A stretch of DNA of 64,000 nucleotides from Halomonas almeriensis (GTDB taxonomy: Bacteria; Pseudomonadota; Gammaproteobacteria; Pseudomonadales; Halomonadaceae), in NCBI RefSeq assembly GCF_030409235.1, contig NZ_JAUFPO010000012.1:150525-214524 (forward strand), in the 5' to 3' direction. Shown here in pieces: positions 1 through 9,749 of the stretch. Made by a program: the position numbers and the translations under genes. How positions within the stretch are numbered: the stretch's first letter is position 1; each line of letters starts with the position of its first letter. A model generated the notes under the pieces. It ran no database searches, was not told the DNA's origin, and saw nothing but the letters and a program-made list of their open reading frames with translations.

Positions 1-2
1 CG

Positions 3-272
3 GGGGTTGGCAGGAAGACGGCCGAGCGGCTCGTCATCGAGATGCGTGACCGATTCCCGCACTGGCAGGACGAGACGGCAGTGAATGCCCAGAGCCCGGG
101 AGTGACACCCCACCCGGCTAGTGCTTCCAATCCCCTGGCGGATGCCGAAGCGGCCCTGGTCAGCCTGGGTTACAAGGCCACCGAAGCCAGCCGCATGCTC
201 TCGGGTCTTGAAGAAGAGGCCAGCACCGAAGCGATGATCAAGGCGGCCCTGGTGCGCCGCATGTCGGGTTGA
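3..272 (+). CDS. ruvA: Holliday junction branch migration protein RuvA, C-terminal part (5' end outside window)
   Basis: The open frame enters from the left edge and reads GVGRKTAERLVIEM at once. This is the second helix-hairpin-helix of RuvA (GVGKKTAERL in other bacteria). A variable Ala/Pro/Ser linker follows, then the small C-terminal domain III (ALVSLGYKATEASRML...AALVRRMSG), which contacts RuvB and regulates branch migration. About 89 residues are present of the roughly 200 usual, so the N-terminal OB fold lies upstream. RuvA tetramers bind the four-way junction and load RuvB rings. ruvB starts 79 bp downstream, the usual ruvAB operon order. The identity is secure from the hairpin motif, the C-terminal domain and the neighbour. 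Confidence 0.93.
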   Translation, partial: GVGRKTAERLVIEMRDRFPHWQDETAVNAQSPGVTPHPASASNPLADAEAALVSLGYKATEASRMLSGLEEEASTEAMIKAALVRRMSG

Positions 273-351
273 GCACGGCGGCGCGGGTAGCGCTGCCTGA
301 TCCGAATCTCCCCGCAGGGGGTCAATGGAGTCTTGCCGAGGAAGGGAGCAG

Positions 352-1374
<1,023 letters not shown>

Positions 1375-1402
1375 CCGAGCTGCCCAGACCGAGAGGATTG
1401 CC

Positions 1403-2092
1403 GTGAACGACGCCATGTCCATTCCCCACCTGATCATGAACGCCAGCGGTGTAGTGCAGGCCGTCATGCTGTTATTGCTGATCGGTTCGCTGCTGTCCTG
1501 GATCGTGATCTTTCAACGAACCTTCGTCATGCGCCGAGCGCGCAAGGCGCATCGTCAGTTCGAGGATCGGTTCTGGTCCGGTGTCGATCTCAACGAACTG
1601 TATCGCGAGACACCGGCGGAACAGGACACCCAGGGAACCGAGCAGCTGTTTCGTGCCGGTTTCCGCGAGTTCAACCGCCTGATGCCCAAGACACGCAGCC
1701 CCCAGGCCATCCTCGATGGAGTGCAGCGCAGCATGCGTGTCGCCTGGTCCCGGGAGGAGGATCGCCTCAACAGGCATCTGGTTTTTCTTGCCACGGTGGC
1801 GTCGTCGAGCCCCTACATCGGCCTGTTCGGTACGGTATGGGGCATCATGGGCTCCTTCCAGTCGCTTTCAATGGCCCAGCAGGCCACGCTGTCGACCGTC
1901 GCGCCGTGGATCGCCGAAGCCCTGATCGCCACGGCCATGGGCCTGTTCGCGGCCATTCCAGCGGTAATCTTCTACAACCGACTCTCCGCGGAATCGTCGC
2001 GGCTGCTGGGCAAGTACGAGGACTTCGCCGAGGAATTTCATTCCATTCTGCACCGTAACCTTCAGGGACGCGGTGACTCCAACGACGGCTGA
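1403..2092 (+). CDS. tolQ: Tol-Pal system proton channel subunit TolQ
   Basis: An inner-membrane protein of 229 residues (E. coli 230) with three transmembrane segments, homologous to ExbB/MotA. With TolR it forms the proton-driven motor that energises TolA at the division septum. Diagnostic stretches are [32 protein letters not shown] and [17 protein letters not shown], which line the channel. The start is the GTG at 1403, preceded by GAGAGG at a good distance and giving the family length; an ATG at 1415 is the alternative. It is first of the co-directional tolQRAB-pal-cpoB genes, with 12 bp to tolR, and is probably co-transcribed from upstream of ruvA or ruvB. Confidence 0.95.
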   Translation: MNDAMSIPHLIMNASGVVQAVMLLLLIGSLLSWIVIFQRTFVMRRARKAHRQFEDRFWSGVDLNELYRETPAEQDTQGTEQLFRAGFREFNRLMPKTRSPQAILDGVQRSMRVAWSREEDRLNRHLVFLATVASSSPYIGLFGTVWGIMGSFQSLSMAQQATLSTVAPWIAEALIATAMGLFAAIPAVIFYNRLSAESSRLLGKYEDFAEEFHSILHRNLQGRGDSNDG

Positions 2093-2104
2093 GGGAGAGG
2101 CATC

Positions 2105-2545
<441 letters not shown>

Positions 2546-2554
2546 GGAAGCGAC

Positions 2555-3661
2555 ATGGCCAGACACTCACGACGCGTCGGTTACGGGCTTCCGGCCCTGC
2601 TTGCCATCGGCCTGCATCTCGGCATCCTGATGATCAGTGTGCTGCGCTTTCCCTGGGCGGAAAGCGAGCCGCCGAGCCAGTCGGTCGTTCAGGCGACTCT
2701 GGTCAGTACCCGGACGACGACCGACCAGGCCCAGCAGGCCAGCCAGCCGGAGGCCTCCTCGCCGGCCGACGAGGCCAGGGAAGAACCGGCTACGGCCGAG
2801 GCCGAAGACGCCGAAGCACAGCGCCAAGAGGCGGCGGAGGCCGAGCGTCAGGCCGCGGCAGAGGCTGAAGCCGAAGCCGAGAGAGAGCGCACCGCCGCCC
2901 GGGAAGCTGCACGTGCCGCTGAGGAGGAGGCGCAGCGGCGTGAGGCTCAGGCCAAGGCCGAGGCCGAACGCCGTGCGGAAGCCGAACGCCAACGCCAGGC
3001 CGAGGAGGAAGCCCGCCGCCAGCGCGAGGCCGAAGCCGAACGTCAGCGCCAGGCCGAGGAAGAAGCCCGCCGCCAGCGGGAAGCGGAAGAGGAGGCGCGT
3101 CGTCAGCGCGAGGCCGAAGCCGAACGCCAACGCCAAGCCGAGGAAGAGGCCCGGCGCCAGCGGGAAGCGGAAGAGGAGGCGCGTCGTCAGCGCGAGGCCG
3201 AAGCCGAACGCCAACGCCAGGCCGAGGAAGAGGCCCGGCGCCAGCGGGAAGAAGAGCAGCGGCGCCAGGAAGCCGCCGCCCAGCGCGCGTCCGAGGCGGC
3301 CCAGAGCAGCTTGGAACGCGCCATACAAGGTGAGGCGCAAGCCGCCGCCAATGCCGAACAGGCCCGCGAGGCGGCCAATGGCTTTATCAATCTGGTACGC
3401 CGCTCCGTCGAACAGGCCTGGGTGATCCCGCCCAATGTGAGCGACAATGCCAGTGCACTGGTGGCGATTCGTCTGGGGCCTTCCGGCGAGGTCTTTTCCG
3501 CCAGTATCGCTCGCAGCAGTGGCAACACGGCCTTTGACCGCGCCGCGGTGCAGGCAGTGGAGTCGGCTGCCCCCTTTGCCGAATTGCGTGACCTGCCCGC
3601 TTCGGTACAGCGGGACCATCGAGAGTTCAACCTCAACTTCCGTCCGGGAGACATACGCTGA
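2555..3661 (+). CDS. tolA: Tol-Pal system protein TolA
   Basis: A 368-residue TolA-type protein. An N-terminal membrane anchor ([19 protein letters not shown], about residues 10-28) is followed by a long Ala/Glu/Arg/Gln-rich coiled coil spanning roughly residues 75-260. A C-terminal domain ([14 protein letters not shown] to NFRPGDIR) has the TonB/TolA C fold and binds TolB and Pal. The helix is built on [20 protein letters not shown] units, and the DNA itself holds a tandem 84-bp repeat. TolA spans the periplasm and transmits the TolQR force to the outer membrane. Its stop overlaps the tolB start by one base (TGATG). Coiled-coil length varies freely in this family. Confidence 0.94.
   Translation: MARHSRRVGYGLPALLAIGLHLGILMISVLRFPWAESEPPSQSVVQATLVSTRTTTDQAQQASQPEASSPADEAREEPATAEAEDAEAQRQEAAEAERQAAAEAEAEAERERTAAREAARAAEEEAQRREAQAKAEAERRAEAERQRQAEEEARRQREAEAERQRQAEEEARRQREAEEEARRQREAEAERQRQAEEEARRQREAEEEARRQREAEAERQRQAEEEARRQREEEQRRQEAAAQRASEAAQSSLERAIQGEAQAAANAEQAREAANGFINLVRRSVEQAWVIPPNVSDNASALVAIRLGPSGEVFSASIARSSGNTAFDRAAVQAVESAAPFAELRDLPASVQRDHREFNLNFRPGDIR
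3071..3248 (+). repeat. 84-bp tandem repeat inside tolA
   Basis: The sequence beginning CGCCAGCGGGAAGCGG at 3071 recurs at 3155 and starts again at 3239, a period of 84 bp (28 codons). Copies one and two are nearly identical at the DNA level, including synonymous positions, whereas the flanking units are only similar. This indicates recent unequal duplication inside the TolA coiled coil. The reading frame is preserved because 84 is a multiple of three. Confidence 0.85.
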
Positions 3662-4950
3662 TGAGAGCCTTGTTAACGAGCTGGCTGGCCGCGCTGGTGC
3701 TGCTATGCGCCCCAATGGCCCAGGCCGAGCTGACCATCGATATCACGCGGGGCAACGAACAGGCCACGCCCATCGCGGTGGTACCCTTTGCCGAAGACGG
3801 TGTCAGTATGTCCACGGATATTGCCCGCATCGTCTCCGAGGATCTGCGCCGCAGCGGCTATTTTGCGCCACTGGCGCGCCAGGATATGTTTGCCCGGCCC
3901 GCCAGCAGCGATGACGTGACCTATGGTGACTGGCAGGCACTAGATACTCGCTATCTGGTCGTGGGGCGGGTGTCGCAGGAGGACGGCAACCTCAGGATTC
4001 GTTACGAGCTGATGGACGTTGCCGGCGAGTCACGCATGCTGGGCGAGACGGTGACCACCGGGCCGGACCAGCCGAGAGCAGCGGCGCATCATGTCAGTGA
4101 CCAGGTCTTCGAGGCCATCACCGACATTCGGGGTGCCTTCTCGACGCGCATTGCCTACGTCACCTCCGAGGGCATCGGTGACAACACGCAATACCGCCTC
4201 ATGGTGGCCGATGCCGATGGTCACAACAGTCACCAGGCCCTGACATCCAATGAACCCATCATGTCACCTGCCTGGTCGCCGGATGGCAACAAGCTCGCCT
4301 ATGTCTCCTTCGAGGGCGGTCGCCCCGGCATCTATGTGCAGGAAGTCAGCAGTGGCCGGCGCGTCAAGCTGACCTCCTTCGAGGGCCTGAACAGTGCCCC
4401 CTCCTGGTCGCCGGATGGACGCAGGCTGGCCATCGCGCTCTCGCGGGATGGACAGCCGGAAATCTATACCATCGATATCGCTTCCCAGGAACTGACGCGT
4501 ATCACGCGCAACCCGAGCATCGAGACAGAACCGTCCTGGGCGCCGGATGGTCGCAGCCTGATCTACACCTCGGATCGCAGCGGGGGGCCCCAGATCTACC
4601 GTCAGGCCCTGAATGGTGGCTCTCCCGAGCGCCTGACCTATACCGGCGACTATAACGCCAGGGCGCGGTTTGCGCCGGATGGAGAAGCCATCTTTCTGAT
4701 CCACAAGGGCAATAATGGCTATCAGGTGGCCCGCCAGGATCTCGATAACGGTCGCCTGGTGGAACTCAGCGATGCCCGCCAGGCCGAATCGCCGAGTGTT
4801 GCACCGAATGGCACCATGGTAATCTTCGCTACCCAGGAGGGGAGTCGTGGTGTACTGGGGGTCGTGTCCGCGGATGGGCGCGCTTCGTTCCGCCTCCCCG
4901 CGACCCAGGGCGATGTACGCGAGCCCGCCTGGTCCCCGTTTCTGAACTGA
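3661..4950 (+). CDS. tolB: Tol-Pal system periplasmic protein TolB
   Basis: A 429-residue periplasmic protein. It has a signal peptide (about residues 1-23, ending PMAQA), an N-terminal alpha/beta domain, and a C-terminal six-bladed beta-propeller. The propeller is marked by repeated [30 protein letters not shown] and [15 protein letters not shown] blades. TolB binds Pal through the propeller and TolA through its N-terminus, cycling Pal off peptidoglycan. The start overlaps the tolA stop by one base, and pal begins 26 bp later behind an AAGGAGAG ribosome site. Length and motif order are those of the family. Confidence 0.96.
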   Translation: MRALLTSWLAALVLLCAPMAQAELTIDITRGNEQATPIAVVPFAEDGVSMSTDIARIVSEDLRRSGYFAPLARQDMFARPASSDDVTYGDWQALDTRYLVVGRVSQEDGNLRIRYELMDVAGESRMLGETVTTGPDQPRAAAHHVSDQVFEAITDIRGAFSTRIAYVTSEGIGDNTQYRLMVADADGHNSHQALTSNEPIMSPAWSPDGNKLAYVSFEGGRPGIYVQEVSSGRRVKLTSFEGLNSAPSWSPDGRRLAIALSRDGQPEIYTIDIASQELTRITRNPSIETEPSWAPDGRSLIYTSDRSGGPQIYRQALNGGSPERLTYTGDYNARARFAPDGEAIFLIHKGNNGYQVARQDLDNGRLVELSDARQAESPSVAPNGTMVIFATQEGSRGVLGVVSADGRASFRLPATQGDVREPAWSPFLN

Positions 4951-4976
4951 ACCCGTACCACAAGGAGAGTCCCAAG

Positions 4977-5537
4977 ATGCAACTCAAGCCATATGTCCGG
5001 TCTCTGGCCGTTGCCTTTTCCCTGGCCCTCGTGGCCGGTTGTTCCAGCATAGGTGGTACCCAGGATGGCTCCATGTCCGGTAGCGGCACCGCAGGAGTCG
5101 CCGGCACGAGCGGCACCAGTGGTGTCGGCACCGGCCAGGTGAACGGCTCGGGCACCGGCAACGGAAGCGGCCTCAACGGTGGTTCTGGCCAGATGGCCGA
5201 TTCGCGCATTCCGGCCACGCGTACCATCTATTTTGCTTTCGACAGCGACACGATCCGGCCTGAATTCCAGTCGGTGCTCAACGCCCATGCCAGCTTCCTG
5301 CGCAACAACACCAATGCCAGTGTTGTGCTGCAGGGTCATACCGATGAGCGGGGGACCCGTGAATACAACCTGGCGCTGGGGGAGCGGCGTGCCGGTGCCG
5401 TCGAGGAATTCCTCAGCGTGCAGGGCGTATCCCCCTCTCAGGTGGACGTCGTCAGTTACGGTGAAGAACGTCCCGCCGCGCGCGGCAGCAACGAACAGGC
5501 CTATGCGCAGAACCGTCGTGTCGTCTTTGCCTACTGA
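4977..5537 (+). CDS. pal: Peptidoglycan-associated lipoprotein Pal
   Basis: An outer-membrane lipoprotein of 186 residues. The lipobox LVAGC places the lipidated cysteine at residue 22. A low-complexity Gly/Ser/Thr linker covers roughly residues 25-75. The OmpA-like peptidoglycan-binding domain follows (IYFAFDSDTIRPEF, VVLQGHTDERGTREYN, LGERRAGAVEEFL, YGEERP), with the conserved Asp and Arg of TDERGT that contact diaminopimelate. Pal tethers the outer membrane to the wall and is the final effector of the Tol machine. The linker looks longer and more glycine-rich than in enteric Pal, which may extend its reach. Confidence 0.96.
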   Translation: MQLKPYVRSLAVAFSLALVAGCSSIGGTQDGSMSGSGTAGVAGTSGTSGVGTGQVNGSGTGNGSGLNGGSGQMADSRIPATRTIYFAFDSDTIRPEFQSVLNAHASFLRNNTNASVVLQGHTDERGTREYNLALGERRAGAVEEFLSVQGVSPSQVDVVSYGEERPAARGSNEQAYAQNRRVVFAY

Positions 5538-5657
5538 TACACGGCGCCAGCCGGCCCGTCGGCCTGAAGGTATGGCAAGAGCGCGGGGCGCGCCCCCGCA
5601 CTCGTATGCCCGACCGGCGTGCTGCACGGTCAATGGATACGCAAGGAAGGATATGCG

Positions 5658-6449
5658 ATGAAAACGGGCCTGAAACGCTTGTGCATCATCGGCATTGTCA
5701 GCCTGCCAATGGGCGTCGTGCCGACCGTGTCTGCTCAGCAGCCCTCGGTGACCGATCTGTCGGGGGGAAGCTCGGGAGGTGGCACCTTTTACGATCAGAC
5801 CGCCACTCGTGCGGAAGCCGGTGGCGATCTGGTGCTTTTCAACCGCCTGAAGCAGAATCAGGAAGAGCTGCGCCGCCTCAGGGGACAGGTCGAGGAGTTA
5901 CGCCACCAGCTTGAGCAACTGCGCCAGCAAACGCGTCAGCAGTACCTGGACATGGACGACCGCCTGAGTTCCCTGTCTTCCGATGCTGCTGGAGGCAGTG
6001 CCTCGTCGTCAGCGCCGTCATCGAACTCGTCCGGTTCGGCGTCGTCCGGCGGTAACGCCGGGGCGAACGACAGCGCCGGGCGTGAGGCCTACCAGGCCGC
6101 ATTCGCCAAGGTACAGAACCGCGATTTCGCGGCCGCCCGCCAGGCCTTCGAGACCTTCATCGCGGATTATCCCCAGAGCGGGCTGGCCGCCAATGCCCAC
6201 TACTGGCTGGGCGAGCTGCATTCTGCAGAATCCGATCTCGAGGCCGCCTCGGCCGCCTTCCGGAAGGTGATCGACGGCTTCCCTGACAGCAACAAGGTAC
6301 CTGACGCGCTGTACAAGCTTGGGCTTCTCAAGGCCCGCCAGGGCAACATCGAAGCCAGTGGCGAGCTGCTCGACCAGGTTCAGTCACAATATCCCGACAG
6401 CAGCGCGGCCAGCCTGGCAGAGGACTTCCAGAAAGAGTCGGGTAGCTGA
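5658..6449 (+). CDS. cpoB: Cell division coordinator CpoB (YbgF)
   Basis: A periplasmic protein of 263 residues: a signal peptide ending VSAQQ, an N-terminal trimerising coiled coil (RLKQNQEELRRLRGQVEELR), a Ser/Gly/Ala linker around residues 105-145, and a C-terminal TPR domain (YQAAFAKVQNRDFAAARQAF, PDALYKLGLLKARQGN). CpoB links Tol-Pal constriction with peptidoglycan synthesis by PBP1B in E. coli. The ATG at 5658 was chosen because AAGGAAGG precedes it and a signal peptide follows directly; an in-frame upstream ATG would add a non-signal extension. It closes the tol-pal cluster, with 120 bp between pal and this gene. Confidence 0.92.
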   Translation: MKTGLKRLCIIGIVSLPMGVVPTVSAQQPSVTDLSGGSSGGGTFYDQTATRAEAGGDLVLFNRLKQNQEELRRLRGQVEELRHQLEQLRQQTRQQYLDMDDRLSSLSSDAAGGSASSSAPSSNSSGSASSGGNAGANDSAGREAYQAAFAKVQNRDFAAARQAFETFIADYPQSGLAANAHYWLGELHSAESDLEAASAAFRKVIDGFPDSNKVPDALYKLGLLKARQGNIEASGELLDQVQSQYPDSSAASLAEDFQKESGS

Positions 6450-6470
6450 TCGTTGACACGGAGAGTCCAG

Positions 6471-7238
6471 ATGGCGTGTTGCAGGATTGAGTACAAGCCG
6501 GCCGGCGATCTGCTGGCGGGGCGCATCATACTGGTTACCGGGGCAGGCGATGGTATCGGCCGCAGTGCCGCCCTGAGCTATGCGCGACACGGGGCCACCG
6601 TGATACTGCTGGGCAGAACCACCGCCAAGCTCGAGAAGGTCTATGACGAAATCGAGGCCGCCGGCGGCGCTCAGCCGGCGATCTTTCCGCTCAATTTCGA
6701 GGGCGCGACCTTCAAGGACTACCAGGACATGGCCGTGACCCTCGAAGAGACATTCGGGCGGCTCGACGGCCTTTTACACAATGCTGGATTACTGGGACGC
6801 ATCACGCCCTTCGAGCAATACGACCCGGCGCTCTGGGAGCAGGTGATGCAGGTCAACGTCAATGGGCCGATCTGGATGACCCAGGCTCTGCTGCCGTTGT
6901 TGCGTGCCGCGCCGGATGCATCGGTGATCTTCACCACATCGAGTGTCGGCCGCAAGGGACGCGCCTACTGGGGCGCCTATTCGGTGTCCAAGTTTGCCAC
7001 TGAGGGCTTCGTTCAGGTGCTCGCCGACGAGGTCGAGCACGAGGGACAGGTGCGCATCAACAGCCTCAATCCGGGGGCCACCCGCACCGCCATGCGCAAG
7101 TCGGCCTATCCGGGGGAAGATCCCATGACACTGCGCTCGGCGGATGACATCATGCCGACCTATCTGTGGCTGATGGGGCCGGACAGCCGAGGGCACAACG
7201 GCGAAACCTTCGACGCTCAGCCACCGCGCACGACCTGA
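6471..7238 (+). CDS. yciK: YciK-family short-chain dehydrogenase/reductase
   Basis: A classical SDR of 255 residues. The nucleotide-binding glycine motif is TGAGDGIG and the NAG motif is HNAGLLG. The catalytic tetrad includes Ser in FTTSSVGRKG and the Tyr/Lys pair of YSVSKFA (YxxxK). It ends NPGATRTAMRKSAYPGEDP, typical of the YciK subgroup, whose physiological substrate is unknown. The ATG at 6471 has GGAGAG upstream and gives the family length. In Pseudomonas yciK commonly lies next to ubiG and mupP; here it is convergent with mupP, so the association is kept but the orientation differs. The SDR call is secure and the symbol follows the subfamily. Confidence 0.85.
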   Translation: MACCRIEYKPAGDLLAGRIILVTGAGDGIGRSAALSYARHGATVILLGRTTAKLEKVYDEIEAAGGAQPAIFPLNFEGATFKDYQDMAVTLEETFGRLDGLLHNAGLLGRITPFEQYDPALWEQVMQVNVNGPIWMTQALLPLLRAAPDASVIFTTSSVGRKGRAYWGAYSVSKFATEGFVQVLADEVEHEGQVRINSLNPGATRTAMRKSAYPGEDPMTLRSADDIMPTYLWLMGPDSRGHNGETFDAQPPRTT

Positions 7239-7241
7239 GTA

Positions 7242-7266
7242 CCCGGTAGAGCGCCACTCTGCCGGG
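7242..7266. terminator. Hairpin between convergent yciK and mupP
   Basis: A 10-bp stem (CCCGGTAGAG pairing with CTCTGCCGGG, one G-T pair) with a five-base loop lies in the 62-bp gap between two convergent genes. There is no good U-tract on either side, so it is a candidate bidirectional terminator rather than a textbook one. Confidence 0.5.
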
Positions 7267-7300
7267 GTCTCCCGCCCGCCGAGTGCGGCCGGGGGTGGTG

Positions 7301-7981
7301 TCAGGCGATGTCGGTCGGCGCCTTCGTCAGTGCATGGACCAGCGCCTCGGGGGTGTCGAAACAAAAATCGGCCGACCAGTGGCGATGATCGTCCGGCGCT
7401 TCCAGATAGCCATAGCCGACGGCCACGGCGATCATACCGGCGGCTCGAGCGGCCTGTACATCGCGATGATGATCACCGATGTACCAGCATTTCTCGGAGG
7501 CGACGTCAAGACGGCGCGCTGCCTCGTGCAACGGGGCCGGATCGGGCTTCTTCATGGGTAGATCATCGGCGCACAACAACACGTCCGGCTCAAGCTCGAG
7601 GGCCCTGACCAGCGGCGCTGCATAGGCCCGCGGCTTGTTGGTGACGATCCCCCAGGGGCGGCCGGCCATAATCCAGTGCTGCAGCAGTGTCTCGAGAGGC
7701 GTAAAGACCAGACTCTCCACCGCCAGGGCTTCGCTGTAACGGTCGAGCAGGTACTGGCGTGCGCTTTCATGCCCGGCCTGCTCGCGGCCCAGTCCCAGCG
7801 CCATCTCCACCAGGGCGCTGCCGCCGTTGGAAACCTGGGAGCGAATTCGCGGGTAGGGAAGTGCACTCAGACCATGGTGGGCGCGCAACGCATTGGTGGC
7901 CCGCGCCAGATCCGGGGCGGTGTCGACCAGGGTGCCATCCAGATCGAACAGCAGGGCCGAGGGAAGCGAGAGGCGGTCCAT
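7301..7981 (-). CDS. mupP: HAD-family phosphatase, probable N-acetylmuramic acid 6-phosphate phosphatase MupP
   Basis: A 226-residue HAD hydrolase with catalytic motif FDLDGTLVDT at the N-terminus, the threonine motif in GIVTNKPRAYA, the lysine in MKKPDP, and IGDHHRDVQAARAAG as motif IV. Such proteins are often labelled phosphoglycolate phosphatase (Gph). The position directly after ubiG and next to yciK, and the stretches WGIVTNKP and VGYGY with a Trp-Ser/Gly-Ala-Asp segment, resemble Pseudomonas MupP, which dephosphorylates MurNAc-6-phosphate in cell-wall recycling. The start ATG overlaps the ubiG stop by one base, so translation is coupled. Gph function is the main alternative. Confidence 0.8.
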   Translation of the reverse strand: MDRLSLPSALLFDLDGTLVDTAPDLARATNALRAHHGLSALPYPRIRSQVSNGGSALVEMALGLGREQAGHESARQYLLDRYSEALAVESLVFTPLETLLQHWIMAGRPWGIVTNKPRAYAAPLVRALELEPDVLLCADDLPMKKPDPAPLHEAARRLDVASEKCWYIGDHHRDVQAARAAGMIAVAVGYGYLEAPDDHRHWSADFCFDTPEALVHALTKAPTDIA

Positions 7982-8706
7982 CAGGCCACCTCGCGGCGGC
8001 AATGCATGAGATAGTTCACCGCGACATCCCTGGCGGATAGCTGATAGCGGCGCCATAAGGGGTGATAGATGAGGCCGCTCTGTTCGCGCACCTCCAGGCC
8101 GGCTTCCCTTGACCAGCCCGCCAGTTCCGAGGGACGTATGAAACGGGCATAGTCATGGGTGCCTCGTGGCAGCATGCCCAGTACATACTCGGCGCCGATA
8201 ATCGCCAGGGCATAGGCCTTCGGGTGTCGGTTGATGGTCGAGAAGAAGACCTGCCCCCCCGGTTTGACCAGGCGCGCGCAGGCCTGCACCACGGAGCCGG
8301 GGTCGGGGACATGCTCCAGCATTTCCATGCAGGTGACCACGTCGAAGGAAGCCGGCTGGCGTTCGGCCAACTGCTCGACGCTGGTGCATTGGTAGTCGAC
8401 CTGCAGCGCCGATTGCTCGGCATGCTGCCGAGCTACCGCAAGCGGTGCCTCTCCCAGGTCGATACCCGAGACCTGGCCGCCGCGATGCGCCATGGCCTCG
8501 GCGAGTATGCCGCCACCGCAGCCCACATCCAAAACCTGCCGTCCCGCCAGACCGGCACGGGCATCAATGAAGTCGAGTCGCAAGGGATTGATGTCATGCA
8601 ACGGCTTGAATTCGCCGTTGACATCCCACCAGCGCTCGGCCAGTGCCTCGAACTTGGCGATTTCAGAGGCGTCGACATTGTCACTGCGGGAATCACTAGC
8701 CGTCAT
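7981..8706 (-). CDS. ubiG: Ubiquinone biosynthesis O-methyltransferase UbiG
   Basis: A class I SAM-dependent methyltransferase of 241 residues (E. coli 240). It carries out both O-methylation steps of ubiquinone synthesis at the inner membrane. It starts with the family signature [30 protein letters not shown] in shortened form [14 protein letters not shown], then SAM motif [14 protein letters not shown] and the downstream [11 protein letters not shown] chose the ATG at 8706 because TGGAGA precedes it and the length fits. A second ATG four codons upstream and a long in-frame extension are possible but lack support. It is divergent from galU, with 146 bp between the starts. Confidence 0.94.
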   Translation of the reverse strand: MTASDSRSDNVDASEIAKFEALAERWWDVNGEFKPLHDINPLRLDFIDARAGLAGRQVLDVGCGGGILAEAMAHRGGQVSGIDLGEAPLAVARQHAEQSALQVDYQCTSVEQLAERQPASFDVVTCMEMLEHVPDPGSVVQACARLVKPGGQVFFSTINRHPKAYALAIIGAEYVLGMLPRGTHDYARFIRPSELAGWSREAGLEVREQSGLIYHPLWRRYQLSARDVAVNYLMHCRREVA

Positions 8707-8852
8707 GGCATTCTCCATCTGTCTTGCCTGATTTGCCCTGGTGGCGATCACGGGCGCATTCGGTATCATGGGATCATGATACCCGTTCCGGGGAGTCCAT
8801 TCCCAATGGCGCTTCACTTTCCTTTGCACTTGAATATCACAGGGACTGTTCC

Positions 8853-9746
8853 ATGATTCGCAAGGCTGTTCTACCCGTTGCCGGCTTCGGCACCCGTTGC
8901 TTGCCTGCTTCCAAGGCCATCCCCAAGGAAATGATCACCATCGTCGACCGGCCGGTGATTCAATACGTGGTTCAGGAAGCCGTGGAAGCTGGAATTCGCG
9001 ATATCGTGCTGGTCACCCACGGCAGCAAGGGAGCCATCGAAAATCACTTTGACAAGCACTTCGAGCTCGAGGCGGGTCTCGAGGCCAAGGGCAAGTGGGA
9101 ATTGCTCGAGGAGCTGCGCGCCATCGTGCCGCCGGACGTGAATATTGTCAGCATCCGCCAGTCCGAGCCCCTGGGCCTGGGTCATGCGGTGCTCTGTGCT
9201 CGCCCCATCATCGGTGATGACGAGCCCTTTGCCGTGCTGCTGCCGGATGTGCTGGTGGATGGCAGTGGGGTGTCGGGCGACAATGATCTCGCCGGCATGG
9301 TGGCTTCCTTCAATGACCGCCAGCGCAGCCAGCTAATGGTCGAGGAGGTGCCCCATGATATGGTTCACAAGTACGGCATCGTGGCCCCGCAGAACGATGC
9401 ACCGGCCGCGGGTGAAGCGTCTGCCCTGGCCGGGCTGGTCGAAAAGCCCGCTCATGAGCAGGCGCCTTCCAACCTGGCGGTGATCGGCCGTTACGTGCTG
9501 CCCGGCCGCATCTTCCCCTTGCTGGCGAACACGCCGCCTGGTGCCGGGGATGAAATCCAGTTGACCGACGCCATCGAAACCCTTCGCGACCTCGAGGGTG
9601 TCGATGCCTGGCGCATGCGCGGGCGGACCTATGATTGCGGTCACCAGCTCGGCTACCTGGAAGCCATCCTCGCCTACGGGCGCCGCCATGATCGTTATGG
9701 AGAGGGCTTCCGCGAGCTGATCAAGCGTTATGCCGGCGAGGAGTAG
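8853..9746 (+). CDS. galU: UTP-glucose-1-phosphate uridylyltransferase GalU
   Basis: A 297-residue nucleotidyltransferase making UDP-glucose from UTP and glucose-1-phosphate, a precursor for surface polysaccharide and osmoregulated glucans. The N-terminal [20 protein letters not shown] carries the GxGTRxLPxTK-type activating loop, with a Cys where Phe or Met is common. [22 protein letters not shown] and VEKPA are further family motifs. The ATG at 8853 matches the family start; upstream in-frame codons would add an unrelated extension. A UDP-glucose dehydrogenase-like gene starts 3 bp after the stop, so both are surely one operon, a classical galU-ugd layout, but the partner is degenerate. Confidence 0.95.
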   Translation: MIRKAVLPVAGFGTRCLPASKAIPKEMITIVDRPVIQYVVQEAVEAGIRDIVLVTHGSKGAIENHFDKHFELEAGLEAKGKWELLEELRAIVPPDVNIVSIRQSEPLGLGHAVLCARPIIGDDEPFAVLLPDVLVDGSGVSGDNDLAGMVASFNDRQRSQLMVEEVPHDMVHKYGIVAPQNDAPAAGEASALAGLVEKPAHEQAPSNLAVIGRYVLPGRIFPLLANTPPGAGDEIQLTDAIETLRDLEGVDAWRMRGRTYDCGHQLGYLEAILAYGRRHDRYGEGFRELIKRYAGEE

Positions 9747-9749
9747 TTC

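Noticed and set aside
2990-3250. Repeat array that might be mistaken for CRISPR
   Set aside because: The units are tandem, without spacers, and code for the TolA coiled coil.
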